Of a stretch of 64,000 bases of DNA, positions 32,867 to 43,176 are shown one piece after another (position 1 is the first letter of the stretch; every line of letters starts with the position of its first letter). The notes beneath the pieces are model-generated. The model was not told the DNA's origin, searched no databases, and saw only the letters and a list, made by a program, of their open reading frames with translations. The stretch is from Photobacterium sanctipauli (GTDB lineage Bacteria; Pseudomonadota; Gammaproteobacteria; Enterobacterales; Vibrionaceae): assembly GCF_003026495.1 (NCBI RefSeq), contig NZ_PYMA01000004.1, positions 124,001 to 188,000 of the forward strand, in the 5' to 3' direction. The position numbers and the translations under genes were made by a program.

Positions 32867-33760
32867 TTAACTATTCTGCTTTTTCCATAACGACTCAAGG
32901 TGTTGAATACACCAACTCTTCGCCTTGCCCATTCGAGTCCGATTCCAGGCAACCACCATTTCCAGCTCATAAACAGGGTCATCACCTATCACAGCCAGCT
33001 CACCATCAGCAATCGCTTTATTAGCAAAGCTTGACGGCAATGTGGCAATGCCTAACCCTTCCCTTAATGCCGCCGCTTTTCCGTTCATTGAGCTCACCGT
33101 AAGTAGTGGCTGATCATCAAGGATATTATGAGTGAGTGGCGGTAGGTTTCTTGCAGTATCTGCCACCGCTATACCACGGTATAGCTTTCTAACCGAGGGA
33201 TCGAGCGGATTGTCATGCTGGTGGATAGGATGATCAGGATGCGCAACCCAAACCGTATCTAATTTACCCAACGTCTTTATTTTTACCTCTGGCGGGGCAA
33301 CAGCTGGCGCAGGCGCAATCAAAATATCAGCGCGGTCTTGGGCTAAGGCCTCCCAACAGCCCGCCAAAATCTCTTCCTGAAAACGTAAACGGGTTTTACT
33401 TTGCTCCCCCAAACCTTCAACAAGGGGTAACAAATGTTCCAATTTAAACAGGCCATCATAAGCAATGGTTAAATCCAGCTCCCAGCCGTGTGCCAATGCA
33501 CTGGCATCGGAAATCATCTCATCGGCGGCAGTAAGCAGTAATCGGCCTCTTTCCAATAGCAGCTGACCAGCCTTTGTGAAAACCGCTTTATGGCCAGAAC
33601 GATCAAATATCACCAAATCTAAATCTTGTTCAAGCTTTTGTACTTGATAACTAAGTGATGATGGCGCACGACCTAATTCTTCAGATGCCGCCGCAAAACT
33701 CCCTCTGCGCTCAATGGCATCAAGTACCAACAAAGCTTCAAATGATAGTAATTTATTCAC
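32867..33760 (-). CDS. LysR-family regulator, YhaJ-like
   Basis: GTG 33760 is preferred because AGGGGAAGG lies upstream; an ATG at 33787 would add nine residues. The 297-residue product follows E. coli YhaJ closely as I recall it: LDAIERRGSFAAASEELGRA, LVIFDRSGHKAVFTKAGQLL, ALAHGWELDLTIAYD, DHPIHQ, and GIAVADTARNLPPLT. YhaJ responds to quinol-type or nitroaromatic compounds in E. coli. Which genes it controls here is unclear; it converges towards the Nudix gene and is divergent from the metallopeptidase gene. Confidence 0.85.
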   Translation of the reverse strand: MNKLLSFEALLVLDAIERRGSFAAASEELGRAPSSLSYQVQKLEQDLDLVIFDRSGHKAVFTKAGQLLLERGRLLLTAADEMISDASALAHGWELDLTIAYDGLFKLEHLLPLVEGLGEQSKTRLRFQEEILAGCWEALAQDRADILIAPAPAVAPPEVKIKTLGKLDTVWVAHPDHPIHQHDNPLDPSVRKLYRGIAVADTARNLPPLTHNILDDQPLLTVSSMNGKAAALREGLGIATLPSSFANKAIADGELAVIGDDPVYELEMVVAWNRTRMGKAKSWCIQHLESLWKKQNS

Positions 33761-33968
33761 GCCTTCCCCTACTACAATGGCATTCAAATCCGTTTGATTA
33801 TCACAACTTAGTGATCAACGTTAATAATAACCACCTTACCCCAGCTAATTCAGTGCTGCCAACAGTTTTAAATTATTCGTTTTGAATTAATTGAATGGGT
33901 GTACCAACATATAGCTAAGCAGCTTTACAAGCTAGGTCATTGGCATAGAGGTTTAGGCGAGGAATTAA

Positions 33969-34802
33969 ATGAGAGTAAAAAAGCGTGTAACTTTTGTCTT
34001 TTTATCGCTACCCCATATTATCTTCTTCATCATCTTTAGTGGGCATGTGTTCGCTAATACTACTGATAAAGCGAGTAATACGGCAGAGGGCCAAGCCAGT
34101 ATCTTGATTACTTACATCCCAAGCATTGATGAAGAAGATAAGCTTGCCGCTAGCCATATCAAGCAATCACAATCTGTCGAGACTGTTCTTGAACTGAGCC
34201 AACACATTATTCCTTTTGATCCTCCGGTCAAAATCGTTTTTGGCGCCAAAGATGGCCCTTTGTATGATCCGGAACTCCACCAAATCGATATTCCCTACGC
34301 CTTTTGGCGCCATGCCACCGAGCGCTTTACATCATCAATTTCTGAAAAATCGTACTCAAAAAAAGATCACGATATCGTTCAAGTTAGTTCGTCCGATGCG
34401 CTACTGCATACCCTGTTACACGAGCTAGGCCATGCCTATGTCGCAGCCAACGATATTCCTATCCTTGGCAAAGAAGAAGATGCCGTGGACAACTTTGCCA
34501 CCGTTATTTTACTCAACCATGTAACCAACGGGGACGCCATCGCAATGAGTGCTGCGGAACTGTTTGCACTGGAAGATGAGCAAGTTGATCACTTTGATAA
34601 TCTCGATTTCATCGGAGAGCACAGTTTAGATATCCAACGCTACTACTATACCTTATGCCTCATTTACGGCAGCAACCCGGAAAGTTATCCACGCTTATTG
34701 GATGATATTGATAAGCCATTTAAAACAGAGCAAGAAGAGATATGTGTGGAAGAGTTCCATCGTGTGTCAGAAAATTGGGCGGCTTACCTCACTGATTCTT
34801 AA
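33969..34802 (+). CDS. DUF4344 putative exported metallopeptidase
   Basis: A 277-residue protein with a basic, hydrophobic N-terminal signal sequence (VTFVFLSLPHIIFFIIFSGH ... VFA). The zincin motif HELGH lies in LLHELGHAYVAANDIPILG (about residue 154), followed by GKEEDAVDNFATVILL, where an acidic third ligand is likely. This is the DUF4344 'putative metallopeptidase' pattern. GAGGAA precedes the start. Target unknown; acts outside the cytoplasm. Confidence 0.8.
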   Translation: MRVKKRVTFVFLSLPHIIFFIIFSGHVFANTTDKASNTAEGQASILITYIPSIDEEDKLAASHIKQSQSVETVLELSQHIIPFDPPVKIVFGAKDGPLYDPELHQIDIPYAFWRHATERFTSSISEKSYSKKDHDIVQVSSSDALLHTLLHELGHAYVAANDIPILGKEEDAVDNFATVILLNHVTNGDAIAMSAAELFALEDEQVDHFDNLDFIGEHSLDIQRYYYTLCLIYGSNPESYPRLLDDIDKPFKTEQEEICVEEFHRVSENWAAYLTDS

Positions 34803-35063
34803 CATAACCGTTATCGAAGCTATAGAAAAACCTGTAGCACATTCATTATTCAGCATTTTTATTCAGCACTTGCAGTATATCCCCCGAGAATTTTCTAACC
34901 TCAGTGATAGCTTAGTCATAAAAATGAATGAAACAATACAGTAACAGCACTTCAACACATGCCAATTTGATCTAGGTTAATAATCAACATGTTGGACTCA
35001 AATACAGTGTTTGTGTACGACAAAGAAAGATCAGGTTAATCATTCGTAATAAGGATCTACGGC

Positions 35064-35399
35064 ATGGAACAGCCTTCAAAATCGCTTTCTCAATCAGTTT
35101 CATACTTAAAACACTGTACTTCCCAGCTAGTGGCGAATCGAGTCTCGATGCCAAGCAACATCATGAATAAACGAGTCAATGAAATTGCCTCGATTGAATA
35201 CCTCGAACTAGAGCATGCCGAAGAGCAAATCGTCACCATGCAAAAAGCGTTATTCCGTGCCCTTCACGCCCTTGATGCGAATAACAACAGCGAAGTTAAA
35301 GAATCATTGGTACAAGCCATTCACCTTCTAAACAGCGAGCTTCGTATTCCAACAGCAGACGATTCCACCAATAAATCAAATGAGCCATCATTGGCATAA
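35064..35399 (+). CDS. Hypothetical small helical protein
   Basis: A 111-residue soluble ORF with AAGGATCT eight bases before its ATG and a terminator about 90 bases downstream. The central region (IASIEYLELEHAEEQIVTMQ, then ALFRALHALDANNNSEVKES) is predicted helical; the C-terminus is polar. I do not recognise the family. Ribosome-binding site and terminator support it as a real gene. Confidence 0.6.
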   Translation: MEQPSKSLSQSVSYLKHCTSQLVANRVSMPSNIMNKRVNEIASIEYLELEHAEEQIVTMQKALFRALHALDANNNSEVKESLVQAIHLLNSELRIPTADDSTNKSNEPSLA

Positions 35400-35490
35400 A
35401 TGACAACATCTAAAGTCGCCCTCGGGTTAAGGGCCGTATTTAGAGAAACCGAATTCTAATAATCACAAGATGTAACCCAACATGGAATCT

Positions 35491-35528
35491 CCCGGATACA
35501 AACTGTCCTGTCTGTGTCCGGATTTTTT
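35491..35528 (+). terminator. Rho-independent terminator
   Basis: CCGGATACA and TGTGTCCGG pair with one mismatch, followed by T7; ends the 35064-35399 transcript. Confidence 0.85.
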
Positions 35529-35570
35529 TATGCCGCTTTCTTATCTATTGCTGTTTTCAACCAAAAACGA

Positions 35571-35595
35571 AAAAGGCCAGCATCAGCTGGCCTTT
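35571..35595 (-). terminator. Rho-independent terminator of the NRAMP-like gene
   Basis: AAAGGCCAGC and GCTGGCCTTT form a perfect stem with loop ATCA; on the minus strand T's follow. Confidence 0.9.
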
Positions 35596-35615
35596 CATCG
35601 TTCATGTCGCCTGGA

Positions 35616-36896
35616 TTACATAATCCACTTCCACCAAATAAACACGGCTAGGAAACCAAACAAATAAGTCAAACCAACCCAAGACAGTACCGTCATACCA
35701 CGGCTCCACTGAAGCACTTTTGGCAGTTCTGTTTTAGCAACCAGTTGGTAATTTAGCAGTGCAAAGACAGGCGTTGTCATGAAGGCCAGAATCATTGCAA
35801 AGTTAAGTAGCGGCATTAGCGCAGAGCTGAAGAACAGGATAATCGCCATCGCCGACAGGCCGGTTACCAACATCCAAAAGTGATGGTGTTTGCGCTGACC
35901 CAGTTCTTTTTTCTGCAATAGCGCTTGTGCTTCAGCCATTGCACGAGAGTAACCATCGATAACAGTGATCGTACTGCCAAAGATACAGAAGAAGGCAACA
36001 ACGGCAATCAAGTAGCGCGACCATTCACCAATGGTCGAGGCATACATGCTAACCAACTGGTGTGAGAAACCAATACCTGATGATTTCAGCTCAGTTCCTG
36101 TGCCATGAAGGACCAGTGCACCTAGCGCCAAGAAGATCACGGCTAGAATAGCGGTACCGATGTAACCCACATTAAAATCAAACAATGCTGATTGCGGAGT
36201 CACATTCTGTTGTTTGCGCTGGCTCTTCAACCATAGTGATGTCAAACAAGAGATTTCTATCGGTGCTGGCATCCAGCCCATCATTACAACAATAAAGCCG
36301 ATAGAGGCAATAGACCATGCAGAAGGTGCTTCAAAGCCGGGAGCTGGTGTTGCCCCACCGCTTGCCGCTGCAATCACAACCGCACTCACTGTCGCAACAA
36401 CAAGCACAGCCATGATAGTTTTCGACAATCCATCAAGCGCTTTATAGTGGCCGGCGAACAAAATAGCCAAACATGCCGTTACCACGACGCCAGACAACAC
36501 CGGAAGTGACAATGTCACAGGCAGGAAGTACCCCAACAGGCTAGCACTAAATAGTAAAAGCGCTGCGGTATTCACAATGCCCGAGATCAGGCTCAGGCCA
36601 GTGAATACCCAAAGATAGCCACGACCCATTGCGTCGTAACCCTGAACCAAGCTGTTCCCTGTTCCCATTGTGTATTGGACACCAGCACGGAAAAATGGGT
36701 ATTTCAGCAAGTTGACCACTAAAATAAATAGCGCCAATTGCCAGCCATAAATTGCCCCAGCCTTTGTTGATGCAACAAGGTGTGAGCCACCTACCGCAGC
36801 GGTGGCCATCATAATACCCGGGCCAAGGGATTTAACTAGTTGAGCTAAGCGAAGTCCATTGCCTGATTCGGATTGTATCGAACTACTATCTGACAT
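35616..36896 (-). CDS. NRAMP-related transporter lacking the canonical metal-site motifs
   Basis: A 426-residue inner-membrane protein with about 11 helices and the overall NRAMP order. The first helix reads GPGIMMATAAVGGSHLVAST, where metal transporters have DPGN in place of the VGGS part; helix 6 reads MGWMPAPIEIS instead of the MPH motif. Both metal-binding half-sites are therefore altered. The gene is widespread in annotation as 'Nramp family divalent metal transporter', but the sequence argues for another substrate. AGGA lies upstream of the ATG. Confidence 0.75.
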   Translation of the reverse strand: MSDSSSIQSESGNGLRLAQLVKSLGPGIMMATAAVGGSHLVASTKAGAIYGWQLALFILVVNLLKYPFFRAGVQYTMGTGNSLVQGYDAMGRGYLWVFTGLSLISGIVNTAALLLFSASLLGYFLPVTLSLPVLSGVVVTACLAILFAGHYKALDGLSKTIMAVLVVATVSAVVIAAASGGATPAPGFEAPSAWSIASIGFIVVMMGWMPAPIEISCLTSLWLKSQRKQQNVTPQSALFDFNVGYIGTAILAVIFLALGALVLHGTGTELKSSGIGFSHQLVSMYASTIGEWSRYLIAVVAFFCIFGSTITVIDGYSRAMAEAQALLQKKELGQRKHHHFWMLVTGLSAMAIILFFSSALMPLLNFAMILAFMTTPVFALLNYQLVAKTELPKVLQWSRGMTVLSWVGLTYLFGFLAVFIWWKWIM

Positions 36897-37324
36897 AATC
36901 TCGTCCTGTGATTGTTATCATTTTAAGTTTTTGTTAACCCCTTTCTCTCAGTTTTAACACTATTAATCAACCATGCTTTTTATGGCGATCAGCCCTATTA
37001 ACTATTCACCACAAGATAAGCAGTGAATAGTTTTGTTTTACAACCTGCTAACAATGGGGTTATTAGGCAAAGAGGGTAAAAAAAACAATAAAAAAATATA
37101 GATTATTCAGTGAGTTTTCTGAAAGTCGATATTTTATCCTGCATATGCACCCATATGATGCGCCAGACGATTATCGCGGGCGTTAACGTATTGAACTTCC
37201 GATACAAATACGCGATTTAATGTAACAAGTCCGGCTATAGCGATTATGCTTAAGGTACAGCAGCAATTTTGTCACTTAGGCAAAACTGCGCTAATAATGA
37301 CCAATAGCTGTATTTTTTGAGTTC
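36897..37324. other. Divergent promoter region between the NRAMP-like gene and ydbH
   Basis: Very AT-rich with A-tracts around 37078-37100 and a CCCATATGATGCG segment; must contain promoters for both flanking genes. I see no recognisable operator or small gene. Confidence 0.4.
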
Positions 37325-40300
37325 ATGGAAAAAACCAAAGAGAACGCACCCGAACTACCTCGACTTTCTCGCCTTCCTCGATTTCGTAAAATCAGGGTGT
37401 TTTTCTATGTCTTTTTAGTGCTTGTTGCGCTCATCGTTATTCCTGCGACCTTATTGCCGCCTTGGTTGGCCACCAAGGGTATTGAAATCAACGCCATTTC
37501 CGGCATCAGTATCGGCAAGCGCATCACCATTGATGAGCTAACCATTTCGATTAACAGCAATACAATTACCATCAATCAGTTAGTGCTCGAACGCTTTGTG
37601 GATGCAGAAAGTGCGATTTCCGATGCCTCGTGGCGATTATCTTCACCCGAAACCACCATTCAGTTGGCGCCTTCGATTCGCCAAGCGACTTACCACCAAG
37701 GCGTGAAACTAAGCGATATACACCTACACAATGTTGCTTTTAACCTGACAGACTTATCGCCTCCGTATGTGTTCAGCGCTAAGGCAGAGCTCGCTTCAAT
37801 GTTTCTAAAAAGCAAAAGTGCGCAACCTATCACCCAGCAGATCCACGACCTTAGTTTAGTACTAACGACAGAACCCTATGTCGCTTTAACTGGCGACTTC
37901 AACCAGGCTAAACTTACCGCATTTCATCCAGCAGATGTTCATACTTATCAATACCCTATCGATATAAACAAAACCCACTTCTCCATTAGTTGGCAGCCTT
38001 ATAACACCCCGCTGAATATCCACATTAATCGCCTTAACCCCAAATGGGCTTCGGTCACCAATCCATTTGAACAGTTGGGCGAAAACGTGACTTTCAGTGC
38101 GGACTTAAGCCACATGAAAAACAGTATAAAGCTAACAGCTGACACCTTGGCGCTTGATCAACCTGTCTCGTTGCCGGAGTTTATTGATAAGCCAGATGAT
38201 GAGCATGAAGGTTTGCACCTTGGTCGAGCGATTGCCAACCTCGCTCAGCTGCCTCTGCAGAAAGTGAAGATTAAACACTTTAGCTATGGTGAGCTCATTA
38301 TTAACTCGAAATTGGTGATTGAAACGCCTCGGGTAAGAATGAATAAGCCGAATAAACCTGCCAAGCTTCATTTAAAAGGTCAGGCTTTAGGACCCGATCC
38401 GTATGGCATTGATGTACTTGTTAAGCATACTGGCGAACTCGACGCACACTTCACGGGCACCATGACAGACCCCAACGGCAACAGTATCCACTGTGCAGCC
38501 AATGTGAACTTTGCCAACCCACTGCCCAAGGCGCTAACCTGCGAGGCTGATCTTGAGCACACCCAAGATCTCACCAACAAATTAAAATTGTTCGATATGC
38601 CCCACGCAAAGCTCACCAAGCCCATTGTGCTAGAGGCCAAGCAAACTCACCTTATTCTGTCTGAAAAAGTAACGCAAACAACCAAGGATACAGTTAGTGA
38701 TCAAAGTGCAAACAAGCAGCAAGAGCAGGCACAAGCTCAGCCTATAAAACCACACTACCAGTACCAAGACGTTATCAAGGCTGGATACAAGATAGATATC
38801 ACGCTACCTGAAAGCCTGAAGGTTAATTTAAACCGTTACGCTTTCGACCGTCCCAAAATGCTGGCGAGTGACAAAGCAATATCTTCTATCAAGTTAAACA
38901 CCGATGGCACCCTGTCTTTAATGGCGCTATACGAGAACGATACGATTCGCCTTAAGCTTAGTGACAGCACAATTGCAGGCAATGCAGCGGAAAAGCTAAC
39001 CTTTGCTAATCAACAAATTAAGAGCAGGCTATCAACCCACTTCTCCCAGTTTAACTGCCAGATCCCTTTTAGTTTAAAAGGAAGAAAAGCCAAATTAAAA
39101 CAGTCTGTTAAACCCAAAGAAAAAGCAAGTCACACCGCTTCGCTCAGCGAGTTACATTGTCACGCAAAGCTGATGATTGATAGTGCTATCGGGGCGTTAT
39201 ATCCAACGCCAACACTATCGCTAAGTCAAATATCGGCCAAAACAGTGCTCATATTAGATTGGACAGAAAAAGCGCTTCAAGCCGAACTTAGCAACCTTGA
39301 TATCAAGGTCGACTCAGCGCAAATCAGCCTTGATGGTAATTGGGTAGAAACTAAAGCAGACGATCTGCAAGTAACAGCTAAACGCATTGAAATACTCCAA
39401 CAGTATCAAGAAGAAGCAACACAAGCGTTCAGCTTAAAGGTCGGCCAATCGCCTATCTCTGTCATGGCATCCCTTTCGGCCCAGCAGTTAATCACCGATG
39501 AGAGTGAAAGTGCGAACCGCCCTCGCCGCCAATCAAAAAGCTCAGCTTCATTACCGGTGCAAAAGTACCAAAGCAAACTCTCTTTGACGCTGACCAATAG
39601 CATTTTAAGTGTTGAACGCCCAAAACAGCCAAAAAGTAGTGAAGATACTTCCCCTGCTGTCAGCTTCAGCAGTGACTATAAAGTGGCCACAAGCCTGACT
39701 CAAAATAACCAACCCTTACCCGCAATTTTTACCTCGGGTAGCCTCAATTACAACGGCAATACCATCAGCCTATCGGGTAATACCACCAATAAACGTGATA
39801 TCTCCTTACTGCCATACAGTGTTACTTACAATATCCAATCACAGAATGCTGACATATCATTACACCGTAACGATATCGTATTTACTTCTAAGAAAACCTT
39901 AAAGAAATACTACTTACCAAGGTTGCCCACCGAATATGACTTAAATAGCGGTAAAATCAGCTTTGATGCCAAGCTCTCTCTCAGAAACAATCAATGGTCT
40001 GGCAAACTTGGGGTCTTTACCGATAGCCTCAGTGGCTACATCCATAATATTCACTTTGCCGACGTTAATGTGGCGCTCACCGCTGAAATCACACCTTCAG
40101 GTTTTCGCTCAATACACCCAATCAGTTTTCATGCGGGTTACTTGCATGCAGGGATATTACTCGAGAATTTATTCACGACTCTCGAATTTGATACAGGTGC
40201 CTCTCGCTATGCCATGCATCGTGTCAGCGCTTATAGCTTAGGGGGCTCGATCAGCATTCACGATATACAAACCAGCAGCTTAAGCCATATACCGACTACG

Positions 40301-40780
40301 CCGGTTATCATTCATGGGCTCAACCTGACCAACCTTATTGAAAGCGTTGATTTAAAAGATATTCATGCCGAAGGGATCTTGGACGGCACACTGCCACTTG
40401 CCTTTTTAGACGGCTTCCCTGTCATCACAAATGGCACCCTTCATTCTCGCTATCCTGGCGGTGTTCTAAAATATAAAGAAGGGTCGAAAATTGATCAGAA
40501 TATTGAATCTGCTGGCGACAGTAGTCTCGCAACAATTAGTAAGATTCTCAAAAATTATAACTATCACGCGTTGGCTGTTGATCTAGACTACTCTAAAGAA
40601 GGTCAACTTATTATGAGTTCACGTTTTAAAGGGCATAACCCGGATTTTTTGAAAGGCCAGCCCATTAACTTGAACCTGACCATACAAGAAAATATTCCAG
40701 CATTACTAAAGACACTCAGTGTCATCAATTCTTCGAAGCTGGAAAGCATGTTTTTAAAGCAGCTTGGTATAGATGAGTAG
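37325..40780 (+). CDS. ydbH: YdbH-family AsmA-like envelope lipid-transport protein
   Basis: A 1151-residue protein with one N-terminal membrane anchor (VFFYVFLVLVALIVIPATLL, about residues 26-48) and a long periplasmic beta-rich body, followed by the conserved YdbH C-terminus: GLNLTNLIESVDLKDIHAEG, GTLPLAFLDGFPVITNGTLH and YPGGVLKYKEGS. YdbH is one of the AsmA-like proteins (with TamB and YhdP) that bridge the envelope and carry phospholipids to the outer membrane. It is about 270 residues longer than E. coli YdbH, partly from polar inserts around residues 445-475 and 720-780. First gene of ydbH-ynbE-ydbL. Confidence 0.88.
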   Translation: MEKTKENAPELPRLSRLPRFRKIRVFFYVFLVLVALIVIPATLLPPWLATKGIEINAISGISIGKRITIDELTISINSNTITINQLVLERFVDAESAISDASWRLSSPETTIQLAPSIRQATYHQGVKLSDIHLHNVAFNLTDLSPPYVFSAKAELASMFLKSKSAQPITQQIHDLSLVLTTEPYVALTGDFNQAKLTAFHPADVHTYQYPIDINKTHFSISWQPYNTPLNIHINRLNPKWASVTNPFEQLGENVTFSADLSHMKNSIKLTADTLALDQPVSLPEFIDKPDDEHEGLHLGRAIANLAQLPLQKVKIKHFSYGELIINSKLVIETPRVRMNKPNKPAKLHLKGQALGPDPYGIDVLVKHTGELDAHFTGTMTDPNGNSIHCAANVNFANPLPKALTCEADLEHTQDLTNKLKLFDMPHAKLTKPIVLEAKQTHLILSEKVTQTTKDTVSDQSANKQQEQAQAQPIKPHYQYQDVIKAGYKIDITLPESLKVNLNRYAFDRPKMLASDKAISSIKLNTDGTLSLMALYENDTIRLKLSDSTIAGNAAEKLTFANQQIKSRLSTHFSQFNCQIPFSLKGRKAKLKQSVKPKEKASHTASLSELHCHAKLMIDSAIGALYPTPTLSLSQISAKTVLILDWTEKALQAELSNLDIKVDSAQISLDGNWVETKADDLQVTAKRIEILQQYQEEATQAFSLKVGQSPISVMASLSAQQLITDESESANRPRRQSKSSASLPVQKYQSKLSLTLTNSILSVERPKQPKSSEDTSPAVSFSSDYKVATSLTQNNQPLPAIFTSGSLNYNGNTISLSGNTTNKRDISLLPYSVTYNIQSQNADISLHRNDIVFTSKKTLKKYYLPRLPTEYDLNSGKISFDAKLSLRNNQWSGKLGVFTDSLSGYIHNIHFADVNVALTAEITPSGFRSIHPISFHAGYLHAGILLENLFTTLEFDTGASRYAMHRVSAYSLGGSISIHDIQTSSLSHIPTTPVIIHGLNLTNLIESVDLKDIHAEGILDGTLPLAFLDGFPVITNGTLHSRYPGGVLKYKEGSKIDQNIESAGDSSLATISKILKNYNYHALAVDLDYSKEGQLIMSSRFKGHNPDFLKGQPINLNLTIQENIPALLKTLSVINSSKLESMFLKQLGIDE

Positions 40781-40820
40781 CATTTTTTTGCGCTTGCGGT
40801 TTTAATGAAGGTTGTAGCTA

Positions 40821-41036
40821 ATGGATATTCAACTGAAGCTTTTCTGCATACCGATGCTTTTGGCGCTATTGGCCATTATGTCGTTGACCACACTGTCTGG
40901 TTGTACCCCGACAGTCCAAGTTGCCGCATCAGACAAGCCGATAGAAGTGAACCTAAACGTCAAGATTGAACATGAGATCCGTATTAAGGTTGATAAGGAA
41001 ATTGATGACTTATTCAGTGATGACGATGTATTCTAG
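40821..41036 (+). CDS. ynbE: YnbE-family lipoprotein
   Basis: A 71-residue lipoprotein: signal sequence ending LTTLSGC, then a short mature part ending KIEHEIRIKVDKEIDDLF, the YnbE signature. In E. coli YnbE forms a complex with YdbH at the outer membrane to complete the lipid bridge. It starts 41 bases after ydbH and is clearly co-transcribed. Confidence 0.9.
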   Translation: MDIQLKLFCIPMLLALLAIMSLTTLSGCTPTVQVAASDKPIEVNLNVKIEHEIRIKVDKEIDDLFSDDDVF

Positions 41037-41054
41037 TCAGGCAGGGAGCATGCC

Positions 41055-41378
41055 ATGAAGAATTTACTGATTTTCTTTTTTTCCATTTTCATATCATTCA
41101 GTGCATTTGCGCTGGATTTACAGCAGGCCAAAGATCAAGGCTTGGTTGGTGAAGCCAACAACGGGTTTGTTGCGCCTGTGACTTCTCGCCCCTCTCAAGA
41201 TGTCAAAAACCTTGTCGCTACCGTTAACAAGCGTCGTACCGAGCGATTCAAAAAAATTGCTGTCTCGCATGGGCTGACAGCACGCGAGGTTGGCCAACTT
41301 GCCCATAAGAAAGCGGTCGAAAAAACAGAGTACGGCCACTACTATCAAAATGCTTCTGGCAAGTGGGTTAAGAAATAA
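41055..41378 (+). CDS. ydbL: YdbL-family (DUF1318) periplasmic protein
   Basis: A 107-residue exported protein with a signal peptide (about 20 residues ending AFA) and the DUF1318 core: AKDQGLVGEANNGFVAP, VNKRRTERFKKIA, and GHYYQNASGKWVKK at the end. YdbL modulates the YdbH-YnbE interaction in E. coli. AGGGAGC precedes the ATG; the gap to ynbE is 18 bases. Confidence 0.9.
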   Translation: MKNLLIFFFSIFISFSAFALDLQQAKDQGLVGEANNGFVAPVTSRPSQDVKNLVATVNKRRTERFKKIAVSHGLTAREVGQLAHKKAVEKTEYGHYYQNASGKWVKK

Positions 41379-41486
41379 CAATACACAGGTTAAGCATCGC
41401 TTAACCTAGGCATCAATATCTTTAAATCTACCTAACCTCCAAATAACCGTATAATTTGACACTTTACGGCTGTTTACCTTCACTTC

Positions 41487-42437
41487 ATGTCACAATTACA
41501 AAATACATTCTCGAAGTACAGCAAATCAGATTACGTATTTTTTGCTGTTGCGCTTATTTGCCTTTTACCTTTCATCAGCTCCCCCGTTGCGCTGGTACTT
41601 GGCTTTACCCTTGCCACTATTGGCTTTGTCCCAACCCAATTTAACCTTGCTGCGCTGACCAAAAAGCTGCTGTCTTATTCCATTATCGGTTTAGGTTTCG
41701 GTATTCATTTAGATCAAGCCATTGCAGCCAGTCAACAAGGCTTAGGCTTAATTATTGGCTCGATTTTCTTGACCTTGCTTCTGGGCTTTTTTCTTACCAA
41801 GCTCTTGCGGCTTGAAAAAAAAACCGGCCACTTAATTGCCTCTGGTACGGCCATTTGTGGTGGCAGTGCTATCGCCGCGGTTGCACCGGCGATCAATGCT
41901 CGCGACGATCAAACCTCTCTGGCACTAGCGACCGTGTTTGTACTCAATGCCATTGCACTCTTCATTTTTCCAGTCATTGGCCATGCACTTGAAATGAGCC
42001 AGCATGCCTTTGGTACTTGGGCAGCGATTGCCATTCATGACACGTCATCGGTGGTGGGGGCAGCTGGGGCGTATGGTGATGAGGCATTAAAAACAGCCAC
42101 CACACTAAAGCTTGCTCGCGCATTGTGGATCATCCCTATCGCTTTGCTCAGTGCGTTCCTGTTTAAGGGCGACAAGAAGAAAATTGGCATTCCTTTCTTT
42201 ATCGTCTTTTACTGCTTAGCCATTTTAGTTGCCTACGCGCTGCCTGATTTTCAGCCATTGTATGAACAGGTTTTCACCCTATCTAAGCGCATGTTGGTCG
42301 TTTGTTTGTTCTTGATCGGGTCAGGCATTACCGTGCAGAAGCTACGTGCAGCTGGCTTACAACCACTACTGCTTGGTGTGACACTGTGGGTATGTATTGG
42401 AGGCGGTTCACTGGCTTACATCCAGCTCGCTTTGTAA
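41487..42437 (+). CDS. YeiH-family putative sulfate exporter
   Basis: A 316-residue membrane protein with about ten helices in two inverted halves. Family motifs include [43 protein letters not shown] and [14 protein letters not shown], matching the YeiH/UPF0324 group. These are annotated as putative sulfate exporters on limited evidence. It lies about 110 bases after ydbL and probably has its own promoter. Confidence 0.85.
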   Translation: MSQLQNTFSKYSKSDYVFFAVALICLLPFISSPVALVLGFTLATIGFVPTQFNLAALTKKLLSYSIIGLGFGIHLDQAIAASQQGLGLIIGSIFLTLLLGFFLTKLLRLEKKTGHLIASGTAICGGSAIAAVAPAINARDDQTSLALATVFVLNAIALFIFPVIGHALEMSQHAFGTWAAIAIHDTSSVVGAAGAYGDEALKTATTLKLARALWIIPIALLSAFLFKGDKKKIGIPFFIVFYCLAILVAYALPDFQPLYEQVFTLSKRMLVVCLFLIGSGITVQKLRAAGLQPLLLGVTLWVCIGGGSLAYIQLAL

Positions 42438-42469
42438 CCCGCTTAGATTGGCAAGAACAAAAATAGTGC

Positions 42470-42500
42470 AAGATCGTCGCTACGGTGTAACGTCGATCTT
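42470..42500 (+). terminator. Likely terminator after the yeiH-like gene
   Basis: AAGATCGTCG and CGTCGATCTT pair with one mismatch, followed by GTCTGTTTTG. It overlaps the 3' end of the small ORF on the opposite strand. Confidence 0.6.
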
Positions 42501-42722
42501 GTCTGTTTTGTTCGCCTTAAAAGCTTGATTGACTCTCTTCTTATGCGACGACTTCAACGACACGCCAATCCAGCCAACAACGATAAACGCTGCCAAGTTC
42601 AATAATGCACTGGTTAGCCCTGACGTCAGCAAAGACAAAACAAGCAAACCAATCAGCAAGCCAATCGACTTAACACTGACCTGTTTTCCCTCTGTTTGCC
42701 TAACCCCTGATTGCTTCAACAT
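42480..42722 (-). CDS. Small hydrophobic ORF, doubtful
   Basis: An 80-residue reading from ATG 42722 has a strongly hydrophobic middle (VKSIGLLIGLLVLSLLTSGL, then ALLNLAAFIVVGWIGVSL, giving two membrane helices) and a basic tail. No good ribosome-binding site is seen, longer starts to 42830 exist, and the 3' end overlaps a terminator hairpin. It could be a real small membrane protein, but I do not recognise it. Confidence 0.4.
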   Translation of the reverse strand: MLKQSGVRQTEGKQVSVKSIGLLIGLLVLSLLTSGLTSALLNLAAFIVVGWIGVSLKSSHKKRVNQAFKANKTDKIDVTP

Positions 42723-43176
42723 AATACAACTACTCAACCATTTGATTTGAGTAATAGTATTCACCATATGCCGCCATTCAGAAATTCGCTTTCCCTCTGT
42801 CATAGAGGAATAAGTTATATGCAGAATCATAAACGCAATTTAATATAACTAACTTATATTTTCCCAGAATTCATTTCAGTCACATATGAGATTAACCACT
42901 TTCCTCTGATTATTAACAATAATAAAAGCTATAAAAACAGAGAGAAAAATAACATACATGATTGAACTTATATTTCATTCAGTTACTTTTAATCTCAAAT
43001 ATCAAAAAAATAAAGTAGAATGGTCAGTTATGAATCAACACACTTGAAATGAAAAATAAGCGATTAAATGAGCCCTTGAAACAATTAACGATTATAACTA
43101 CGTGATCAATCTCTCAGACTTATGATAATTACGAGCCTAACATACGAGCTTCTTTTCTACTGGAAATAAAGTTGCA
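42723..43176. other. AT-rich gap before the EEP-family gene
   Basis: A region of roughly 450 bases, very AT-rich from 42840 to 43100, that presumably carries the promoter of the secreted phosphodiesterase gene. I see no terminator, operator or convincing ORF. Confidence 0.4.

Noticed and set aside
35482..35667. Small ORF of 61 codons downstream of the 35064 gene
   Set aside because: It runs through two terminator hairpins and into the antisense of the NRAMP-like gene.
37325..40780. Overlapping antisense ORFs of 60-90 codons within ydbH and similar long genes
   Set aside because: They lie in shadow frames of a strongly supported coding sequence and have no ribosome-binding sites or recognisable motifs.
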